The notes under the pieces: generated by a model
What the model saw: the letters and a program-made list of their open reading frames with translations, nothing else
Database searches by the model: none
What the model was told of the DNA's origin: nothing
Made by a program: the position numbers and the translations under genes
Shown: positions 33,565-41,818 of the stretch, piece by piece
How positions within the stretch are numbered: position 1 is the stretch's first letter
How the letters are laid out: each line of letters starts with the position of its first letter
Assembly (NCBI GenBank): GCA_035518815.1
Contig: DATIXG010000095.1
Coordinates: 18,891 to 82,890, forward strand
Origin: AG25 sp035518815
Lineage (GTDB): Bacteria; Gemmatimonadota; Gemmatimonadetes; Gemmatimonadales; GWC2-71-9
Length of the DNA stretch: 64,000 nucleotides
Reading direction: 5' to 3'

Positions 33565-33722
33565 GGAGTCCTCGCGACGTTCCAACGTTCGGGGGCCGGA
33601 GAGATGCAGCCGGCGGGATTGAAAGGCGGTTGAGCGCATGGGGGCCCTCGGTGGATTGTCGCGCCGGCTGCGCGGGAGCGATTGAACCGGGGTTGATCGC
33701 ACATCGGTATGCTGTCCTCCAC

Positions 33723-34586
33723 ATGGTCACCGTCTGCACGCTCGTCCCGCCGCTGGAGCGCTCGCGCCTTGACGCCGCCGGCGACGGATACTTCAACACC
33801 CTGCACGTCGATACGTTTCGCGCCGTGCTGGCGGCGGCACGCCGCCGCCGTGTCGACGCGCTGTTGATCTCCGTTCATCGCTGCGGCCCGCCGGAGCTGC
33901 CGGCCGTCGCCCGCTTCGTGCGCGACTTCCCCGCGATTCCGGCGGTTGCCCTCTTGTCCCGCCACGACAGTGCAGCGACCGACACGCTGCTCCGGCTCGG
34001 CGCTACGGGCGTGCGTGCCGCCGTTGACTGCACGGCGCCGGAAGGCTGGCGACGCTTGCGCGACTTGGTCGGTCACCCGCCCTCGCCGGCCGCCGCGGAG
34101 ATCCTGGGGCGTGTGCTCCCCGCTCTCGGCGCGGTGCCCGACGACGTGCGTCTCTTCTTCGAGGCGCTCGCGCGACTGGCGCCCGTTATCACGACGGTGC
34201 GCGGCCTCGCGCGCCACCTGCGGGTGGGGTGCAGCACCCTCATGTCCCGCTTCTTCCGGGCCGGCTTGCCGTCGCCCAAGAGTTACCTGGCCGGGGTGCG
34301 GCTGCTGCACGCTGCCCATCTGTTTCACAACCCCGGCCTGTCGGTCGCGGATGCCGCGTATCGCCTGGACTATTCGTCGCCCCAAAGCTTCGGTCGACAC
34401 TTGAAGGCGGTGCTCGGCGTCACGGCCGGTGAGTTTCGCCGCCGGTTTCCGTTCGAGATTGCGGTCGGCCGTTTCGTCGACGTGCTCGTCATCCCGTACC
34501 GGGAGGCCTTGTGCGCGTTTCACCCCCTCAACGCGGGGAACTGGGACCAAGGATCCAACGCCGCTCGTGTCTCCCGGGCGGGGTGA
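33723..34586 (+). CDS. AraC-family transcriptional regulator
   Basis: The 287-residue protein has a C-terminal AraC-type double helix-turn-helix (about residues 160-260) with YLAGVRLLHAAHLFHNPGLSVADAAYRLDYSSPQSFGRHLKAVLGVTAGEFRRRF-style residues. The N-terminal about 120 residues (VLAAARRRRVDALLISVHRC, LPAVARFVRDFPAIPAVALLS) resemble a receiver or TIM-like sensor but no conserved Asp set is evident. It is divergent from the small membrane protein, with 158 bases between starts, which suggests control of the leftward genes; the target is not proven. Confidence 0.85.
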   Translation: MVTVCTLVPPLERSRLDAAGDGYFNTLHVDTFRAVLAAARRRRVDALLISVHRCGPPELPAVARFVRDFPAIPAVALLSRHDSAATDTLLRLGATGVRAAVDCTAPEGWRRLRDLVGHPPSPAAAEILGRVLPALGAVPDDVRLFFEALARLAPVITTVRGLARHLRVGCSTLMSRFFRAGLPSPKSYLAGVRLLHAAHLFHNPGLSVADAAYRLDYSSPQSFGRHLKAVLGVTAGEFRRRFPFEIAVGRFVDVLVIPYREALCAFHPLNAGNWDQGSNAARVSRAG

Positions 34587-36290
34587 TCAATCGGCGGCGG
34601 CCCGATCGGGCGGCTGGTGCGGTTCGCTCGTCTTCGAAAGCACCGAGAATCGCGCGATGCTGCCGCGCAGGCGCTCGGCGAGCTGCGCGAGCTGCTGCGA
34701 GGTCGCCGTCAGGTCCCCCATCGAGGTGATCTGCGTCTCCGTCGCTGACGCCGCGCCGTTCGCGCTCTCCGATGCAGCGGACGAGATCGTGGCCACCTGC
34801 TCGAGCGCGCCCGCGAGGTCCGCCAGCCGCTGCGCCTGGCTGCGCGACACGTCGGCGGTCGCGTTGACGAGGTCGCCGATCAGCTGCACCCCCTGGTGCA
34901 GTTCCTGCAGCGCGCCGTCGGCCTCCGTCGCGACCGCGCCGATGTCCCGCACCTTCGCTTCGCCCGACTGCATGGCGCGAGCGGCAGCGTCGATGCCGGC
35001 GCGCAGCTCGGAGACGAGCTCCGCGACATCGCGCGCCGACGTTCCAGCTTCTGCCGCGAGCGCGCGCACCTCGTCCGCCACGACCGCGAACCCCTCGCCG
35101 TGCTCCTCGGCGCGCGCCGCCTCGATCGCCGCGTTGAGCGCGAGCAGATGGGTCTGGCGCGCAATGCGCGCGATCGTTTGCGCGAAGACGCCGATCCGCT
35201 CCGACATGCCCGACAGTCCCACCACCGTCGCGGCCGTCGCGCGCACCTCCTCGCCCACGGCGCGCAAGGTCTGACTCGCGCGCGCTACGCGCTCCCGCCC
35301 GCGCTCGGCCGCCGAGACCAGCCGGCTCGCGTCGGCCTGCATCAGCTCGGCGCGGATGCGCAGCGTCCCCGCTTGATCGGCCGCCTTTGCGCTCTCACCC
35401 CGTGCGCCGTCGACCATCGCGCGCTGGTTCCCCAGGTCCCCGGCCACGCGATGCGCCGTGTGGGTGACCGTCTCCGAGGTCGCGTGCAGCTCCTGCGCGG
35501 ACGCCGCCAGCTGCTCGGCCAGCGCGGCGACCTCGTCGGCCTCGCGCTGGACCGTCGAAATCGTCGCCGCGATCTCTTCCAGCATCCGGTTGAAGCTCTT
35601 CTCCAGAAAGCCGAGCTCGTCGGACTCCGCCGCCGGCGCCCGGACGGCGAGGTGGCCCTGCTCGGCCTCGCTCATGACGCTGCGTGCCGTCCGGATCCGG
35701 CTGATCAGACTCGCCGGAATGCGCTTCAACCCCATCGCGACCGCGATGAACACAAATGTCTCGAGGTACGCCGTCGACGAGAACGCCGGCTCCCCGCCGT
35801 ACAGGAGGTAGTGCACCTGGCCGGCGGCGAGATAGACCAGTGCGGAGATGAGGACCAGAAAGTCGCCGACCGTCGGACCCTGGTCGAACGCATAGGGGAG
35901 GACGGCGATGAAAAAGGCCGCCACCAGGCCGCCGTGGCCGAACCACACAACCAACACCCCCACGAGCAGCGCGTCCAGCAGCGCGAGCGCGTAGACCACC
36001 CACCAGCGATACCACGCGCGCTCGTTCACGAGGCCGACGAGCGCGTTGAGCAGGGCGCCCCCCAGGGCTACCGCGGCCATCGTGGCCGGGGCCGTTCGCA
36101 CCGCGCCGCCCAGCCATCCCATGAGCCCGATGATGAACCCGGCCCCCACGATCAACCAGCGGCGGCGATGCGCGCGCGAAAAGGTCTCGAGGTCCTTGAG
36201 ACGTTGTTCCACGCCGGCTGTGTCCGGACGCCAGCCACGCAGGCGGTCGGTGAGCGACGTCCGGGCAGACCGTTCGGTCGGTGCGGTCAC
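34587..36290 (-). CDS. Methyl-accepting chemotaxis-type receptor with six-helix membrane domain
   Basis: The 567-residue protein has six predicted membrane helices (about 45-63, 68-90, 97-116, 119-135, 142-164, 173-190), then a HAMP-like segment and a coiled-coil signalling domain. The tip is recognisable by HLLALNAAIEAARAEEHGEGFAVVADEVRALA (about residues 381-412). Periplasmic sensor domain is absent; the multi-helix membrane domain probably senses inside the membrane. No CheA or CheW gene is nearby. The GTG start at 36290 lies 10 bases past the pyrE stop. Confidence 0.9.
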   Translation of the reverse strand: MTAPTERSARTSLTDRLRGWRPDTAGVEQRLKDLETFSRAHRRRWLIVGAGFIIGLMGWLGGAVRTAPATMAAVALGGALLNALVGLVNERAWYRWWVVYALALLDALLVGVLVVWFGHGGLVAAFFIAVLPYAFDQGPTVGDFLVLISALVYLAAGQVHYLLYGGEPAFSSTAYLETFVFIAVAMGLKRIPASLISRIRTARSVMSEAEQGHLAVRAPAAESDELGFLEKSFNRMLEEIAATISTVQREADEVAALAEQLAASAQELHATSETVTHTAHRVAGDLGNQRAMVDGARGESAKAADQAGTLRIRAELMQADASRLVSAAERGRERVARASQTLRAVGEEVRATAATVVGLSGMSERIGVFAQTIARIARQTHLLALNAAIEAARAEEHGEGFAVVADEVRALAAEAGTSARDVAELVSELRAGIDAAARAMQSGEAKVRDIGAVATEADGALQELHQGVQLIGDLVNATADVSRSQAQRLADLAGALEQVATISSAASESANGAASATETQITSMGDLTATSQQLAQLAERLRGSIARFSVLSKTSEPHQPPDRAAAD

Positions 36291-36300
36291 GCGGATACCA

Positions 36301-36864
36301 TCATGACGTGAGGCCGAGGTCCTTCACTGTCAGCAATGCTTCTACCTCGTATCCGGCCGCCTCGATGGCAGCGCGCCCACCCTCTTCGCGATCGACAACG
36401 GCCAGGACCCCTGCCACGACCCCACCTTCAGCAACGACCGCCGCAGCGGCCTCGAGGGCCGAGCGGCCAGTCGTGATCACGTCATCGACCACGACGACCC
36501 TTGCCCCGGCGGTGAAACACCCCTCGATCCGACGACCGGTGCCGTGACTCTTCGCCTCCTTGCGTACGGTGAAGGCGTTGATCATTTGCCCTTGCATCGC
36601 GGCCGCGAGGGCGATGGCATAAGCGACGGGGTCGGCCCCGAGCGTGAGCCCCCCCACAAGGTCCGGCCGCCAGCCGCGCTCTGTGAGGCGACTTAACCCC
36701 AGCATGCCCACCAGCGCGAGCCCCTCCCCCGACATGGTCGTAACCCGGGCGTCGACGTAGTAAGGAGAACGGCGCCCCGACGCGAGCACGAAGTCGCCCC
36801 GCCGCACGGACCGCTCTCGCAGGAGCTGGCCGAGTCGGTGCCGAAGCCGAGCGGGATCCATCAT
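36301..36864 (-). CDS. pyrE: Orotate phosphoribosyltransferase
   Basis: PyrE converts orotate and PRPP to OMP in pyrimidine synthesis. The 187-residue protein has FVLASGRRSPYYVDAR for orotate binding, INAFTVRKEAKSHGTG in the flexible loop, and the PRPP motif RVVVVDDVITTGRSALEAAAAV. The length is within the usual 180-215. A second ATG one codon later is possible. It follows a Ser/Thr kinase (28-base gap with an inverted repeat) and precedes the receptor gene on the same strand. Confidence 0.94.
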   Translation of the reverse strand: MMDPARLRHRLGQLLRERSVRRGDFVLASGRRSPYYVDARVTTMSGEGLALVGMLGLSRLTERGWRPDLVGGLTLGADPVAYAIALAAAMQGQMINAFTVRKEAKSHGTGRRIEGCFTAGARVVVVDDVITTGRSALEAAAAVVAEGGVVAGVLAVVDREEGGRAAIEAAGYEVEALLTVKDLGLTS

Positions 36865-36892
36865 GGGCGATTAGTAGTTGCCATAGCTACTA

Positions 36893-37747
36893 CTACAACC
36901 TTCCGTTGGCGAGACCGGAGCGAAACTCGGCCGCAAACGCCGTTACGCTGGGCTGCCGCGCGGCGGGGTCGCGCTCGAGGCCGCGCATCACCGCAGCCTC
37001 CAGGGCGGCGGGGAAGCGGAGGCCTGATGCGGCGGCGTTCAATGCGACGGGCGCCGCCGTCAACAACTGCTGAAACAGCTCGCGGGGCCGTCGCGCCGTG
37101 TGGGGATGGCATCGCGTCAGGAGATAGTAGGTGATGCTCGCCAAGCCGTAGATGTCGGCGCGTTCGTCCACAAGCTCGCCCGAGAGCGCCTCGGGAGCAA
37201 CGTAGTCGAGGGAGCCCACGAAGAAGCCCGTGCGCGTGAGGCGTTCCTCCGCCGCGAGGTCCGCGTCCCGGGCGATGCCGAAGTCGAGCAGTTTGAGGGT
37301 ATCGGTCGCGGCATCGTACATGATATTCTCGGGCTTGAGGTCGCGATGGATGATCCCCACGGCGTGGGCCGCCGCCAGCGCGTCCGCGAGCTGGCCCACG
37401 ATGTTTCCCACGAGCGCTGGCGCGAGCGGCTTGCCCTCGAGCAACATCTCCCCCAGCGACTTACCGGGCGCCCATTCGAGGGCGAGATAGTGGCGTCCCT
37501 CCACTTCCCCATGCTCGTAGGTGCGCACGACCCCAGGATGGATCACGCGCTCGCCGTAGCCGGCCTCGCGGACGAAGCGCGTCACCCCGGTGGGGTCGCT
37601 CTCCAGACGCAACCGCAATACCTTGAACGCGCAGGAGCCGCGTTGGGGATGTTGGGCGTGGTAGACGTCTGCCGTGCCTCCCTCGCCGACGCGTTCGAGG
37701 AGGCGATAGCCGGCGATGGTGCGGCCGGTGAGGTTGTCGCTGGGCAT
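36893..37747 (-). CDS. Soluble Ser/Thr protein kinase
   Basis: The 284-residue protein is a bare Hanks-type kinase without a membrane helix. It has GEGGTADVY (glycine loop, about 21-29), catalytic Lys42 in CAFKVL, HRDLKPEN (134-141), DFG (155-157) and a YVAPE activation-loop end. The C-lobe ends the protein. It is divergent from the GWxTD gene, with only about 40 bases between the two starts, so the two may share regulation. Substrate is unknown. Confidence 0.88.
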   Translation of the reverse strand: MPSDNLTGRTIAGYRLLERVGEGGTADVYHAQHPQRGSCAFKVLRLRLESDPTGVTRFVREAGYGERVIHPGVVRTYEHGEVEGRHYLALEWAPGKSLGEMLLEGKPLAPALVGNIVGQLADALAAAHAVGIIHRDLKPENIMYDAATDTLKLLDFGIARDADLAAEERLTRTGFFVGSLDYVAPEALSGELVDERADIYGLASITYYLLTRCHPHTARRPRELFQQLLTAAPVALNAAASGLRFPAALEAAVMRGLERDPAARQPSVTAFAAEFRSGLANGRL

Positions 37748-37788
37748 CAGACTGGGCGAAACTAATGCCCGAATTTGAGGTTGAGCAA

Positions 37789-39165
37789 GTGAGTCGACGC
37801 CTGGCGCTGGTTGCCGTCATCAGCATGGTAGCAGGCTGCGGGCCGTGGCAGCGAGTCGGGACGGAGCGGCCTGCCGCACCGGCCGCGACCATTCTTCCCC
37901 TCTTCGACCCGAGCGCGATTTACCGGTCGATGGGATTCGTGGTGAGCGGGCCCCCGCTGCCCTTCGTCGCCTCCCTCGGCTTCCTTGCGGGCCCCACACC
38001 GGACTCGACGCTCGCCGCCTTTGGCCTCTCGCTCGCCAATCACTCGCTGACCTTCCGCCGCAGCGATTCGGGCTTCGTGGCCCACTATCGCGTGGAGGTC
38101 ACGCTCCGCGCCGACACCGCCTCGGTGCGCCGCGTGGGGCGGGACGCTACGGTGCGGGTGCGAAGCTTCCAGGAGACATTGCGGGCCGACGAGAGCATCG
38201 TGTTTCAGGAGTGGGTCACGCTGCCGCCCGGCGTATACGGAGTGAAGGTGGTCGTGGAGGACCGCGATGGTCCTGCGGTCGGGCGCCAGGAGATCGTGGA
38301 CACGGTGCCCCGATTCCAGGGTCAGGCGCTGGGTGGGCCAATCGCGGTGTACGAGGGGGGTGGACGCGAGAATGTCGGAGAGCGGCCGGTCCTCCTGGTG
38401 AACCCGCGGGCCACGCTCGCCTATGGAGCCGATTCGCTGCGGCTCTACGTGGAGACGTATGGGCTGCCGGAGGGGACTCGAGTGGCTGGAAGGGTCGTGG
38501 ACGCCGACGGCGCCGAGCTGTGGCGTGACACGATCACGGCCACACCGGGGCTGCAGTCACCGGAAGGCGATGGACCGGTGGGGGAAGGGGCGTTTGTCGT
38601 GGCGCCGGGTGTGCTCCCGGTCGGGCGCGCCGAGTTTCGCGTCGAGGCGGTCGGCACCTCGGTCAACGCGGTGGCGCCGCTGCTCGTGACGTTCTCCGAC
38701 ACCTGGGTGGTCACGAACTTCGAGCAGATGGTCCAGTTGCTGCGCTACTTCGACCCGCCGGCGCTCGTGGCGAAGCTCGCGGCCGCACCCCGTGAGGAGC
38801 GCGCGACCGCGTGGCAGGAGTTCTACAAGGCGAGCGATCCCGTTCCCATCACGCCTGAAAACGAGGCGCTGGACGAATACTTTCAGCGGGTCGACAACGC
38901 GAATCGCCGCTTTCAAGAGCCCGGCGCGCAGGGATGGCAGACGGAGCGGGGCGAGGTGCTGATCATGCTCGGCGAGCCGGACGACGTGCAGGACGCCTCG
39001 AACCAGGTCACCTCCACCGACGTCCGTTACATCCGGTGGGGGTACGTGGCGCTCCGGCTCACGCTGTATTTCCAGGACGAAGTCGGGTTCGGACAGTACC
39101 GGCTGACTCCTTTGTCGCGCTCCGAGTTCCAGCGCGTCCTCGAGCGGATCCGGCGCAGCCAGTGA
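37789..39165 (+). CDS. GWxTD-domain lipoprotein
   Basis: The 458-residue protein has a signal sequence with lipobox VAGC (Cys of about residue 17), a beta-rich middle and a C-terminal GWxTD domain, recognised by NRRFQEPGAQGWQTERGEVLIMLGEPDDV and TSTDVRYIRWGY. The motif reads GWQTE instead of GWxTD. Such proteins are common in Gemmatimonadota, Acidobacteria and Bacteroidota, and their function is unknown. The GTG at 37789 was preferred over an ATG at 37765 because GAGG lies in front of it and it begins directly at the signal peptide. Its stop overlaps the lytic transglycosylase start. Confidence 0.86.
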   Translation: MSRRLALVAVISMVAGCGPWQRVGTERPAAPAATILPLFDPSAIYRSMGFVVSGPPLPFVASLGFLAGPTPDSTLAAFGLSLANHSLTFRRSDSGFVAHYRVEVTLRADTASVRRVGRDATVRVRSFQETLRADESIVFQEWVTLPPGVYGVKVVVEDRDGPAVGRQEIVDTVPRFQGQALGGPIAVYEGGGRENVGERPVLLVNPRATLAYGADSLRLYVETYGLPEGTRVAGRVVDADGAELWRDTITATPGLQSPEGDGPVGEGAFVVAPGVLPVGRAEFRVEAVGTSVNAVAPLLVTFSDTWVVTNFEQMVQLLRYFDPPALVAKLAAAPREERATAWQEFYKASDPVPITPENEALDEYFQRVDNANRRFQEPGAQGWQTERGEVLIMLGEPDDVQDASNQVTSTDVRYIRWGYVALRLTLYFQDEVGFGQYRLTPLSRSEFQRVLERIRRSQ

Positions 39166-41399
39166 ACATAGGCCGCGTCGTCCTCGCCCTGGCGCTGGTG
39201 CGTGTCGCCGTCGTGCACGCGCAGACACCAGTTCGAAATGTCCCCACGGTCTCGCAGCGTGCTGAATCGCTGCGCCAGGAGGGCCGCCCCTGGCACGCTG
39301 CCGAGCTGCTGCTGGGTGCGGCGGCGCGCGATCCGTATCCGGACGCGCGGTTCGTCGTCGAAGGTGCGAAGGCAGAGCTCGCGGCGCGCCGCTATGACCG
39401 GGCTCGGAGCTTGCTTGTCGCACGGGGCTGGCTCGAGGACTACGAGAACGGCGACGCGCTCGCCGTCTTGGGCGAGGCGGAGGCCAATCTCGGTCAAAAC
39501 GCCGACGCCGGGGTACATCTGGCGCGCGCCTGGAGACGCAGCCGCGGTATCGAGGCTGCGTTGCGCGCCGTCCGGGCCGGCGTCGCGTGGGAGCGTGCGG
39601 GCCAGCCCGATTCCGCCGCGACGGCGTATGCGGCGGCCCGCGCGGGAGGACTCGGCGTCATCGACCCGTGGCTGCGACTCCGTGAGGCGCGAGTCGTACG
39701 CGACACGGCGCAAGCGGCCCGGCTCCTCGCCGAGCTGCCGGCGCCCGCCGCTCGCGAAGCGCCGGCTGCCTGGGGCCGCGCGCTGCTCGCCGCGGGAGAT
39801 TCGCTCGCCGCCCTCGAGCGGCTCGCACAGGCAGGGCAGGCCCTCGACGTCGTGAGGCTCGCGCTCGCGTTGGGCGACTCCGCGCGCGCGCGGGCGGCCC
39901 TCTATGCCCTCATGGCGCGCTCGCCCGAGAGCGACGACGCCGCTGCCGGAGTTGGCGTCGCGCTCGCGAGCCTGCCGCCCCGCGCGGCGGCGGAGCGCGT
40001 GGCCCTGGCGCGCGCCATGCGCCCCCACGCCGCGCAAGATGATGCCCGCGCGCAGGTCGAGCGAGCGGTACAGGAGGGCGATTCAAGCGCCCCGACACTC
40101 GTGCTGTACGGCGAGCTGCTGGCGGCGGGGGGTCGCAATCGCCAGGCGGCATCGGTCTACGGGATCGCCGCTCGGGACTCCGTGTTTGCCTCACTCGCGA
40201 GTTATCGGCGTGCCCGCCTGCTCATGCGCCTCGGTGACACCGGGGCTCCCGACGCGCTTGCGGCCTTCGCCGACAGCTACCCGGCAGATAGCGCGGCTCC
40301 CACTGCGCTCTACGTGCTGGGCGACGCGCTCGCCGACCGCGACGATTGGTCCGGGGCCATGCGCTGGTTCGGCCTGTTGCTCGATCGCTATCCGGCTGAC
40401 GCACGGGCATCGACCGTCCGGTTTCGCCTTGCGGCGGCGGCCATGAAACGCGCGTTTCCCGACAGCGCGGCTGCCTGGTTCCGAGCCGAGGTCGAGGCCG
40501 GGGGGCCGCAGCGCCTCGCGGCGCGCTTCTGGCTGGGTAAGCTCGCACTCGCGCGCGGCGACTCGGTCACCGCGCGGGGGATGTGGGCCCTGCTCGCGCG
40601 CGAGGATTCGATCGGGTACTACGGTCTGCGCTCGCGGTGGGGCGCGGGGTTGCCGCCGTTGCGTATCGCGCTGCCACCGGAGCCGCCGCCCGCCCCCTCG
40701 GTCACGGTTGGGCTCGCTCGCATCGACACGCTCATTCTCGCGGGACTCGATTCCGAGGCGCAGGCGGAGGTGCGGAGCGTACTCGCCCGGCCGCCCGTCG
40801 AGGTCGAGCTTCTATTGGCGTGGAGCGAGGGGCTTGCCGCGCGCGGGTGGGGATCCGCTGCGGTGCGGCTGGCGTGGCAGGCGGCGCAACGCGCGCCCAA
40901 CGATTCGCGCGTGCTGCGCGCGATCTTTCCCTGGCCGCATCGCGGCGCCGTCGAAGCGGAAGCGCGCGAGTTCAACGTCGATCCGGTGCTCCTCGCGGCG
41001 CTCGTCCGCCAGGAGAGCACCTTCGACCTCGACGCGTTGTCGCCCGCCGGCGCGCGCGGCCTGGCGCAGCTTCTTCCCGGTACCGCGGCCTTCACGGCGA
41101 GGGGCCTGGACGTCACCTTCGACCCTGCATGGATCACGGTCCCGGATTTCAATCTCCATCTCGGCGCCGCGCACCTGGCCGAGCTGCTGCGGCGCTTCTC
41201 GGGACGCTTGGAGTATGCCGTCGCCGCCTATAACGCGGGCGGTCCCACAGTGCAGCGGTGGCTCACGCGCCTCGGGCCGGCCGCGGATGTTGACCGGTTC
41301 GTCGAGCTGATTCCTTATCAGGAGACGCGCGGATACGTGCGGGCGGTCATCCGGAATCGCGACCTGTACCGCGCCCTGTACGCGCCCGCAACCGATTGA
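39162..41399 (+). CDS. Soluble lytic transglycosylase with long helical N-terminal region
   Basis: The 745-residue protein has a signal peptide (VLALALVRVAVVHAQ) and a long alpha-helical superhelix of Ala-rich repeats (about 30-580). The C-terminal SLT domain carries RQESTFDLDALSPAGARGLAQLLP with catalytic Glu618, and AVAAYNAGGPTVQRW. It cleaves peptidoglycan strands. The GTG overlaps the GWxTD stop by 4 nt, so the two are made together and may cooperate at the envelope. The layout resembles Slt70-type enzymes. Confidence 0.9.
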   Translation: MNIGRVVLALALVRVAVVHAQTPVRNVPTVSQRAESLRQEGRPWHAAELLLGAAARDPYPDARFVVEGAKAELAARRYDRARSLLVARGWLEDYENGDALAVLGEAEANLGQNADAGVHLARAWRRSRGIEAALRAVRAGVAWERAGQPDSAATAYAAARAGGLGVIDPWLRLREARVVRDTAQAARLLAELPAPAAREAPAAWGRALLAAGDSLAALERLAQAGQALDVVRLALALGDSARARAALYALMARSPESDDAAAGVGVALASLPPRAAAERVALARAMRPHAAQDDARAQVERAVQEGDSSAPTLVLYGELLAAGGRNRQAASVYGIAARDSVFASLASYRRARLLMRLGDTGAPDALAAFADSYPADSAAPTALYVLGDALADRDDWSGAMRWFGLLLDRYPADARASTVRFRLAAAAMKRAFPDSAAAWFRAEVEAGGPQRLAARFWLGKLALARGDSVTARGMWALLAREDSIGYYGLRSRWGAGLPPLRIALPPEPPPAPSVTVGLARIDTLILAGLDSEAQAEVRSVLARPPVEVELLLAWSEGLAARGWGSAAVRLAWQAAQRAPNDSRVLRAIFPWPHRGAVEAEAREFNVDPVLLAALVRQESTFDLDALSPAGARGLAQLLPGTAAFTARGLDVTFDPAWITVPDFNLHLGAAHLAELLRRFSGRLEYAVAAYNAGGPTVQRWLTRLGPAADVDRFVELIPYQETRGYVRAVIRNRDLYRALYAPATD

Positions 41400-41442
41400 C
41401 CACGAGCGATTTGGGTGGCTGCCCCGCGGGTGTAACGGTTCC

Positions 41443-41471
41443 TTGACAATCATTCCAACGGCCGACAAATC
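41443..41471 (+). promoter_or_regulatory. Probable sigma-70 promoter of the cold-shock gene
   Basis: A perfect -35 TTGACA is at 41443-41448, and an A+T-rich element near 41465-41471 (ACAAATC) lies 16-17 bases downstream as a weak -10. Transcription from here would leave a leader of about 70 bases before the cspA ATG, and long leaders are typical of cold-shock genes. The -10 is far from consensus. Confidence 0.5.
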
Positions 41472-41540
41472 TATCGCGCCCGGCACAGGTGTCGGGCTGG
41501 CGCAAGCGCCCTATGTGTGACGTTCGCAGGAGGCGGTTCG

Positions 41541-41741
41541 ATGGCTACGGGAAAGGTGAAGTGGTTCAATGACGCCAAAGGCTATGGCTTCATTGAACAG
41601 GAAGGTGGCGAGGACGTGTTCGTCCACTTCTCGGCGATCAAGATGGACGGGTTCAAGACGCTCGCCGAGGGTCAGGTGGTGGAGTTCGAAGTGAAGACCG
41701 GAGAGAAAGGCCTGCACGCGGCGAACGTGACCCGCGCCTAG
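41541..41741 (+). CDS. Cold-shock protein (CspA family)
   Basis: The 66-residue protein is one OB-fold with the RNA-binding motifs KGYGFI and DVFVHF and starts MATGKVKWFNDAKG. Such proteins melt RNA secondary structure. An AGGAGG lies 6-8 bases before the ATG, an unusually strong ribosome site for this window. It is a single-gene unit with its own promoter and a strong hairpin terminator. The gene number (cspA or another) cannot be told from sequence alone. Confidence 0.96.
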   Translation: MATGKVKWFNDAKGYGFIEQEGGEDVFVHFSAIKMDGFKTLAEGQVVEFEVKTGEKGLHAANVTRA

Positions 41742-41762
41742 CGTCCCGCCTCTTTGGATTCG

Positions 41763-41790
41763 ACCCCGCTCGGGTTCGCCCGGGCGGGGT
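41763..41790 (+). terminator. Intrinsic terminator of the cold-shock gene with UUCG loop
   Basis: A 12-bp stem (41763-41774 with 41779-41790, one G-U pair) closes a TTCG tetraloop at 41775-41778 and is followed by TGGTGTTT. The stem is very stable. The T-tract is poor, so release efficiency is uncertain. Confidence 0.75.
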
Positions 41791-41818
41791 TGGTGTTTCG
41801 CAACGTTATGTTCTGCCC

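Noticed and set aside
36868..36895. Inverted repeat (TAGTAG with CTACTA) between the kinase gene and pyrE as a terminator
   Set aside because: The stem is only about 6-7 A+T-rich base pairs, overlaps the kinase stop codon, and has no T-tract in the transcribed direction.
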